Below, in pieces: positions 58,132 to 64,000 of a stretch of DNA of 64,000 bases (position 1 is its first letter; every line of letters begins with the position of its first letter). The notes below the pieces were generated by a model. That model was not told where the DNA came from. It ran no database searches and saw only the letters and a program-made list of their open reading frames with translations. The translations under genes and the position numbers were made by a program. This DNA is from Blepharisma japonicum (lineage: Eukaryota; Ciliophora; Heterotrichea; Heterotrichida; Blepharismidae): NCBI GenBank assembly GCA_949751835.1, contig CATKHK010000079.1:1-64000 (forward strand), given 5' to 3'.

Positions 58132-59688
58132 ATGTATAACCCACTAAAAACAAGACATAGAGTAAAGTCATCATCACAGCCCTCATCAAGCAACACAACG
58201 CAAGCCTCACAAATATTAAGATCTAGCATAAGTAGCCAAGTTTCAACACCGAAAACCCCTAAACTTTCATTAAGCAGAAGAGCAATGACATCTTCTTCTA
58301 AGTCAAGTCCTAATCAAAATCCAATTTCTGTTATATCCAATAACAATGTCGTGAGCGCTTTATTGAAATCTGATAGAGAAAAAATACCGAAACTGCTTGC
58401 TAAAAGTAGTGGTGTATCTTATATATTAGATCCAATATCAAAAATGCCAAAATCTAGCTCACCTGATCTATATGAAGCATTAGGAATAATTTCTGATTTT
58501 GATATATCTGATTCAGAATCATCTAAGCCTTTGCATAGATCTACATTATCAATCCCAAATTTAAAAACGTCTGAAAACAAATATTCATGCCCAGAAAAAT
58601 TCGAATTTGGTGCCCCAGCTGGTCGAAAAGATGTCGAACTATTAGCTGAATGAGTCGACAAAATGCTTCTTAAACTCGCCGAAGAAACTGCTGAGCCTGA
58701 AAAAATGCTTGAAGAAACCAACAGAATATACACCACATGTATAAATGAAATTATCCGACAAATTACTGTACAATGCAAAGAAAGAGGAGAGCTAATCACA
58801 ACCATATGAAAAGCCTACCAAAATGTTTTTGAAAGAGCTTTAAGAATTAGTCAAGCTAAATTAATGCTGACCAATGAAGAACATATGAATGACAAAGTAA
58901 GGCTTCAAAACCATTATAAAGATCAAATAGCACAGATGGAAAGGCTTATAGAGAAACTCAATGAAAATGTGGAGCAGCTGCATAGAGATATAAAATTTAA
59001 AGACGATACTATTATGGTCAAAACTTTCAGAGAAGAAAGATTGACAACTTCACTTCAGACTATTCAGGAGCATTATAAGGCGATAAAAAAAGAAATTCTT
59101 ATAATAAAAGAAGATAATAGAATTTTAGCTGCAAAGTTAAATTCTACCAATGCGAAATTCAAAACAGATAATAAAGGCAACATCATCTTGGAAAATCATA
59201 AAAAAATAAAGCCAAAAGACGAAGGGTTCATCATAAGACAGCTCTCCAAAGATCCAGTGCTCACCCCCATAAATGTAATTATAGAAAGAGAAAATCTTGC
59301 AGATGAAATCACAAACAATGAGAATCAAGAAGAAAATGTTTTTAAACAAGATGACTATAGAGATAAAGGAACAGATGCCCCAGTAATAAAAACTACTAAT
59401 GAATTAATACAAACAGAAGTAGCTGACCTATGTGGCGACAGCGTTGGAGTAAAAGCTCGTAAGAAAAAGGCTGAGTCAGTTGTAGAGTCTGATAAAGAAT
59501 CTATAGGAGATATAAGACTCCAAGAATTTGTTAATTTATTAGACAAAGCAGAAAAAGAAGAAATTGACGAATTTATGGTTTTTAAAAAATTGGAAGAAAA
59601 AGACGAAATTGATATTGCAGATTTAAAAAGAAAGCATAATCATGTAAAGCAAGTTGTTTATAACGTAAAAGAGGTAATTGGCAAATAG
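58132..59688 (+). CDS. Axonemal dynein light chain-domain protein (AXDND1-like), 5' part or whole gene
   Basis: 518 aa to TAG 59686, with TGA read as Trp at 58651 and 58807. The N-terminal 170 residues are Ser-rich and disordered. Then NRIYTTCINEIIRQITVQCK, ERGELITTIWKAYQNVFERA follows the p28/axonemal dynein light chain (Ax_dynein_light) signature of IYxxCFDELIRQVTxxCxERGxLL, with the coiled coil after it. An acidic disordered tail follows. The TAG lies inside a perfect 15-nt intron sequence (GTAATTGGCAAATAG, 59674-59688), and the next open frame begins at once, so the gene probably continues into 59705-61072. Confidence 0.85.
59674..59688 (+). other. Probable 15-nt intron, frame not resolved
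   Basis: GTAATTGGCAAATAG has the length, GT-AG ends and A10 of the other introns here. Removing it leaves the downstream frame off by one; one G fewer in the following GGG run would make the two ORFs continuous (KE-DIYKEMNYQ). Confidence 0.5.
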
Positions 59689-59704
59689 GGATATTTACAA
59701 AGAA

Positions 59705-61072
59705 ATGAACTATCAAAATATGCCTCATTCACCATTATTATCATCATTGTATAAAGGTCTTTCGCAAGCGTTGAAAATTTTAGTGAAGCATCCGTTAGAA
59801 AATATTTCAGGATTTGATGATAGTTCAGTTGTAGAAGATGATGCCACTTTTAAAAAGAAACAAAAAATGCTACAAACTATCATTGGAAACGAAGAAGACA
59901 AAAAGGATAAAAATCCATATGAAGAAGAAACATTATCAATCATAAAAAAAGTTTCCACAACTCCCATATTTAAACTCAAAAAAGTGATGTTTAAAAAAAT
60001 GCTCTTAAAATTAATCACTCAATTTTACGATGAAAGGATCTTAGCTAAATCCAAAAAAGAAGAATTCGGCGCATTTGTATTTACTGTACTAATGAAAAAA
60101 TACGTCATGAAAAAAGCCGCAGAAAACAGATTTAATCATTTATTATCAAGCTGTATGAAATATAGAACTATAACTAGAGTTAGAGTGTTTGGAAGATTTT
60201 TAGGGCTCTATGATAGTTTTGATGGAGGAGACCTTGAGTTCTTTTTAGAAGCTTTGTCATCGTTAAATAATTCCCCATCTGGAAAAAGTATCCCAAATCA
60301 GGAAAATTCTGAAAAACATTTTGTGCCGTTTGTGAGATGTGTAGAAGCAATGAAACTTTATGAGAAATTTTTGTCTAAAGAAGATTTTACTGATATTAAA
60401 GCGAAGCTAGAATTGCTGAAAAATCATGATAACACGGGATTTAATAGGCATGGGATAATAGAAATTGACGCATTTTTAGAAATACTTGTGGATGCTTATC
60501 GTATACATAAAAATCAAACATTAAATTTTGTAAAAATTATTTATGAAGCTGCTGATCTAAACGAAGATGGTTATCTTCAATATCAAGAATTTGATTTACT
60601 GCTAAAGCATGTATCAACTCGCCCTTACTCTGTAAGCCTGGCTAGGCAAGTCTTTGATGCCTATGCCGAAACTTTTCTCTCAGAGGAAGATGAAGAAGTC
60701 CGAGCAATTTCTTTTGAAAATTTAGCAGAATTAAACACAAAACTCACCATTTTTTCTGGAGAATCTTTATATAAAATTTCACATGTATCTAGCCCTGAAG
60801 AAGCTGCAGAAAAAATCCAGCAATGTGAAGACACCTTAGAAGAAAATTTTATTGAAATTTTATGGAGGTTTAGTGAATGCGAAAGCTGAAACCAATACCA
60901 AGAAGAAGTCCAACATTTATTAGAAGCAATAAAAATGAAAATTTATTCACATAGCAACCCATATCCGGTTTGGCTTGCGTATAGGATTATTGAAGAAGAA
61001 TCCAAACGAGCTATTGTGCATGAAAGACTGAAAAGCTTAATGCCAGCGTTAGGGAATTTATTTGAATTTTAG
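59705..61072 (+). CDS. EF-hand protein, or 3' part of the AXDND1-like gene
   Basis: 455 aa if started at ATG 59705; the frame is open from 59678. TGA at 60887 is Trp, and stop is TAG at 61070. Helical throughout, with one good EF-hand loop (DLNEDGYLQYQE, about residue 290) and a weaker pair before it (NHDNTGFNRHGIIEID). The start lies only 17 nt after the TAG of the upstream ORF on the same strand, too close for separate transcripts in most genomes, so I favour one gene joined over the 15-nt intron at 59674. Function as an axonemal Ca2+-responsive subunit is inferred from this link. Confidence 0.8.
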
Positions 61073-61166
61073 TATAAATAGAATTTTGATGTAAAAAGTA
61101 AGAAAAAAGATAATTTTTAAATAAACTTATTATAAAACTATATAAAAATTTCCTAAAATTAATTAA

Positions 61167-61787
61167 TTAGTTTGTACATTTTTTGCACAAATATTTACCG
61201 AAATAGTCACCTATGCATGCCAGATGAAACAAATCATGGCAATTTTTACAATGTATAAATTCTTTATCTGGGTTTTCTGGCTGTTTGCAAACACAAACTC
61301 TTTTTCACCTGGAAAATCGAGGGGTAACGGTATTTTTCTTGGCATCATAAGATGCTCTTGTAAAATACAAGTCCGGATCACTTTTATCTAGCGTTTTATA
61401 CTCTTCTAAGCTTACCACATCAACTTTACAGTCAATGCAAGCTAAATCAACGTTTTGAATGAGGTTAGAAATAAAAAGCTCGTTGGACCCTAAAAACTCA
61501 TGGCTAAACTCCAAGTCTTGGATTGCACGATAAAACCACTGGATTTTGCAAATTTTGATACCGGATTCTTCTTTAATTTCAAGGATTTTTGCTATTCCTG
61601 GATGGGTGCCTTCTAAGCGAACAGAGCAAATATCTCCTGGCTTAATGGATGGCGTTGTAAAATCGATGGGAGATGGATTGTAAGAGCTTGATGAGTACAT
61701 TTTTTCAAGCTTAAGAAGCTTGTAAGCTGCCTGTGCTTCTTGAAGCAGTCTTCTTTTGTGTAAAGGTAAAAGCCTTCCTTTTTGCAT
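61167..61787 (-). CDS. BAH domain - PHD finger protein
   Basis: 206 aa, with TGA at 61305 read as Trp. A bromo-adjacent-homology-like domain (residues about 45-155: KPGDICSVRLEGT, GIKICKIQWFYRAIQDLE, NELFISN, CKVDVVSLEEYKTL) is followed by a compact PHD finger (CVCKQPENPDKEFIHCKNCH, then FHLACIG and LCKKC). Ligands are C-x-C, C-x2-C, H-x2-C and C-x2-C. The layout is that of the plant histone readers EBS/SHL, which bind H3K4me3 and H3K27me3. In a ciliate it would be a short chromatin reader. Under the standard code the PHD half would be lost. Confidence 0.92.
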
Positions 61788-61928
61788 AATTGAATTTAAG
61801 ATTTATTAATTTTTGGGGCATTAGTTGACATTTATCCACTTCTGCTATAAAGATATTTTTAAATCACTAGGTTTTATATTTGAGTTAGCATTTTCTATAT
61901 TTATATTCAAGCATTTATTATTATTTTA

Positions 61929-61941
61929 GGCGCTTTGCGCC
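61929..61941. repeat. GC hairpin GGCGC-TTT-GCGCC
   Basis: Perfect 5-bp GC stem with a 3-nt loop at the left edge of the GC-rich island, flanked on the left by AT-rich DNA. Read on the minus strand it is followed by an A/T-rich run. Confidence 0.6.
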
Positions 61942-62195
61942 AAAGAACAGAAAAGAGGGAAGAAGTGCGGGAACTCCGAGCAGTTGCGAGAAGGCATGAA
62001 GGATCAGGTAGGAGTCTGCAGAGTGTTTGTGGAGCATGTTGCAGTCATTGCAGCAAAAAATGAGCATGAACTTTGTTGAGTTTTTGATTGGCCGATCTCG
62101 GTGGATGCGAATCGATGATTCAATTAAAAATTCGAAATGGAAAAGAAATTAGAATGGCATGCAGCTTGGATTTGCATAATGAGGATTGAAGTAGG

Positions 62196-62249
62196 TTTGA
62201 AGTTTTTTGAGTAGATTTGAAAGTGTAGAATTTTTTTGAAGTTTTTTGA
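62196..62249. repeat. Two direct copies of a 15-mer, 39 nt apart
   Basis: TTTGAAGTTTTTTGA at 62196-62210 and again at 62235-62249, with a partial copy between. Significance unknown. Confidence 0.6.
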
Positions 62250-62701
62250 ATTTGTGATTTATAAAGAGAGAAATGCAGCAAGATCCGCGGTAAATTAAGA
62301 ATAAGAATAATATTAAGCTACTAAAATTTAGCTATTAAAAGAAAGACTGCAAAGAATAAAATTTATTATATTATTAGTTAAGTGTAGATTACAAATTTGA
62401 TGTAGCCAATAATCAGTTATTCAGCTAAAAAAACTTTGTTTTAATGCATCAACTACTTCATGAATAACTATTTAAACACAATTATAGTGAGCTAATTAAT
62501 TACCATATTCGTTCTTAGTCTTATAATTTTCCAGAAAACCCAGCCATTTTGCTTTATAATGCTCTTTGTAACTGAGTTTACGCGACAAGCTTTTTCATAG
62601 TAAAAATAATTTAATATTAATAGAGAAATTAATTTTAATAATAATAAAATCCTATTCAAAAATTGTGACATATAATCCAATATTTTTTAGCATTATTTAT
62701 T

Positions 62702-63847
62702 ATGGTGAAGATACTTTTGTTTCTTCTTTGACACTTCTGTGAAGCTTTGTTATTCACAATAGGATCTTGTGCTGGGTTTCATCGTGATTTAAAAAATCCA
62801 TCTATATGATATTCGATAAAACGCTTAAATCCTGATGCATTTATATGACTTGGTGATTCAATATACTCAGATAGAGGAGATAATTTATTTCAAACAATAA
62901 TTCCTTATGAAGAAAAGCATTGGAAGCTGAAGTATGATGCTCAAAAGAATGATGAAGGCTATAAAGAACTTAGAGAATCAACAAAAATTTTAGGGGTTTG
63001 GGACGACCATGATTATGGACCTAATAATTCTGATAAAAACTTTCCATATAAAGAATTAGCAAAAAAACTCTTTTTGGACTTTATTGATGAGCCAAAGAGT
63101 AGTAAAAGATATCAGCAAGAAGGTTTATACAATTCTTATTATTTTACCGAAAATGGCTTAAAAATTAAAATAATTTTATTGGATGACAGAACCTTTATGG
63201 ATCCTCCTGGCAATAATGCAGATGTCTTAGGAGAAATTCAATGGAAATGACTTGAAAATGAATTAAATGACACAGTTGATCTCTATTTAATTATGAACGG
63301 ACTACAAATTAATGTAGAAGGAAGACCAACAATAAACGAGCCTTGGCACGAATATAGCCGAATTAGACTGTTAAATCTTCTAAATAACCACCCTGGGATA
63401 GTTTTAGTTACAGGCGATGTCCATCATTCAGAACTTATGAAAAATCAATGCTATAAATACCCAATATACGAAATCACCACAAGTGGACTTACGCACTCAG
63501 TAAGGACTCAATGGGGACTTATTTATACAGTCTTAATGGATACTTTGCAACCATTTACATATAACATAGGCCCAAGAATTTTTATAAAAAGCTTTGCAAG
63601 TATAGAAATCAAAAATAAAGAAATTTCAATTGATTTAAGGGATTCTGATGGTATCTCTCTGCTCCATCATAAAATTCCTATAAGTGAGCTTTATAAACCA
63701 GCTATTAGAAGCTATTTGTGCGGCCAGACAGTTGAAGTGAGGAATATAAAGCATTGGCTTAGCTATTTATTGGTATTTTACTTCCCTCCTCTTATCTATA
63801 TTTTGGTTTTCATCAAATTTATAAAGAAATATTCCCATTCTTACTAA
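62702..63847 (+). CDS. PhoD-like metallophosphatase, membrane-anchored
   Basis: 381 aa, with TGA-Trp codons at 62729, 62807, 62846 and 63248. The N-terminus (KILLFLLWHFCEALLFTIG) is a signal peptide or anchor. PhoD-type motifs: GSCAGFHRD, NPDAFIWLGDSIYSDRGD, KILGVWDDHDYGPNN, FMDPPGN, IVLVTGDVHHSEL, with the metal-binding Asp and His residues in place. A C-terminal membrane helix (LLVFYFPPLIYILVFIKF) follows. Expected role: phosphodiesterase or alkaline phosphatase facing the lumen or outside. Substrate unknown. Confidence 0.9.
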
Positions 63848-63871
63848 TTAATATTTAGATTATAAAAGATG

Positions 63872-64000
63872 CTATTTTTTCACAATCTCCTTTATGGTGT
63901 CAGGGAGCACTTTTTTTACGAGTTCTTCGGTAATTAATTATTAATTACTGTGCTATGATCCATTGCTGGGCTTGCATTAATTTCAATCAGCCAAGGTTTA
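63872..64000 (-). CDS. 3' end of a second TTL-family gene, with a frame break
   Basis: At the right edge the minus strand reads KPWLIEINASPAMDHST, the ATP/Mg-binding end of a TTL domain, as in the TTLL gene at 15.7-18.2 kb. It then meets TAA at 63938. A shifted frame continues ITEELVKKVLPDTIKEIVKK to TAG at 63872, matching the paralogue's [18 protein letters not shown]. An 11-nt AT-only insertion between the two (around 63933-63950) explains the shift. The rest of the gene is outside the window. Confidence 0.75.

Larger units (their letters stand above)
61788..62701. other. Intergenic region with GC-rich island and repeats
   Basis: 914 nt. It includes a GC-rich block at about 61929-62110 (near 50% GC), a short GC hairpin at its left edge, and two direct copies of a 15-mer (62196-62210 and 62235-62249). 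Several frames are open through the block on both strands, none with a convincing start. See findings. Confidence 0.6.

Noticed and set aside
59678-59704. TTG start for the EF-hand ORF
   Set aside because: Nuclear ciliate genes start at ATG; the extra codons are better explained as part of a joined exon.
63930-63950. Retained IES in the terminal TTL gene
   Set aside because: Eleven nucleotides is much shorter than known ciliate IESs, and AT-only sequence makes TA boundaries uninformative.

Overview
The window reads as macronuclear DNA of a heterotrich ciliate, most probably Blepharisma or a close relative. Three observations support this. (1) TGA is a sense codon for tryptophan throughout, with only TAA and TAG as stops. 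TGA falls on invariant Trp positions of PH, TTL, Myb R3, kelch, topoisomerase I, bL20, AlkD and E2 (UBC) domains, and paralogues in the window swap TGA for TGG at the same site. (2) Genes are interrupted by introns of exactly 15 nt (GT...AG with an A at position 10), the size class known from Stentor and Blepharisma. (3) The gene content is eukaryotic and cilium-rich, intergenic DNA is short and AT-rich, and there is a two-unit tract of TGTTAGGG, which I recall as the heterotrich telomere unit. A standard-code gene finder would break most of these genes, so every CDS here was re-read with TGA as Trp.

Layout. 1-14.9 kb: unknown protein (partial), PH-domain kinase, importin-beta, EF-hand protein, kelch protein, PLAC8-like protein, Rab GTPase, two tandem AlkD-type alkylbase-repair proteins, and a glycerophosphodiester phosphodiesterase with a frameshift. 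15-22.3 kb: TTLL3/8-type tubulin glycylase, large EF-hand protein, several small proteins, possible GNAT protein. 22.4-32.3 kb: giant guanylate-binding-protein-like GTPase with a coiled-coil tail, unknown proteins, R2R3-Myb factor. 32.4-42.3 kb: 1590-residue CH/helical-repeat/coiled-coil protein, clathrin light chain, RUVBL2 (reptin), unknown proteins. 42.6-54.8 kb: topoisomerase I, CCDC57-like coiled coil, tandem SLC37-like transporters, a double-E2 ubiquitin-conjugating protein, mitochondrial ribosomal protein bL20m, SSXT-like protein. 54.8-64 kb: ankyrin-TRF4 nucleotidyltransferase fusion, SCP2, axonemal-dynein-light-chain-domain protein with an adjoining EF-hand reading frame, BAH-PHD reader, PhoD-like phosphatase, and the 3' end of a second TTL gene.

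There is no operon logic. Genes sit on both strands, usually with a few tens to a few hundred bases between them. Themes are cilia and tubulin (TTLL, AXDND1-like, CCDC57-like, CH protein, EF-hand proteins), membrane traffic (Rab, clathrin light chain, GBP-like), and chromatin/nucleus (topo I, RUVBL2, BAH-PHD, Myb, SSXT-like, importin). The points most worth a second look are the code and 15-nt introns, the tandem-E2 protein, the ankyrin-TRF4 fusion, the interstitial telomeric tract, several one-base frame breaks, and a GC-rich island of unknown nature near 62 kb.
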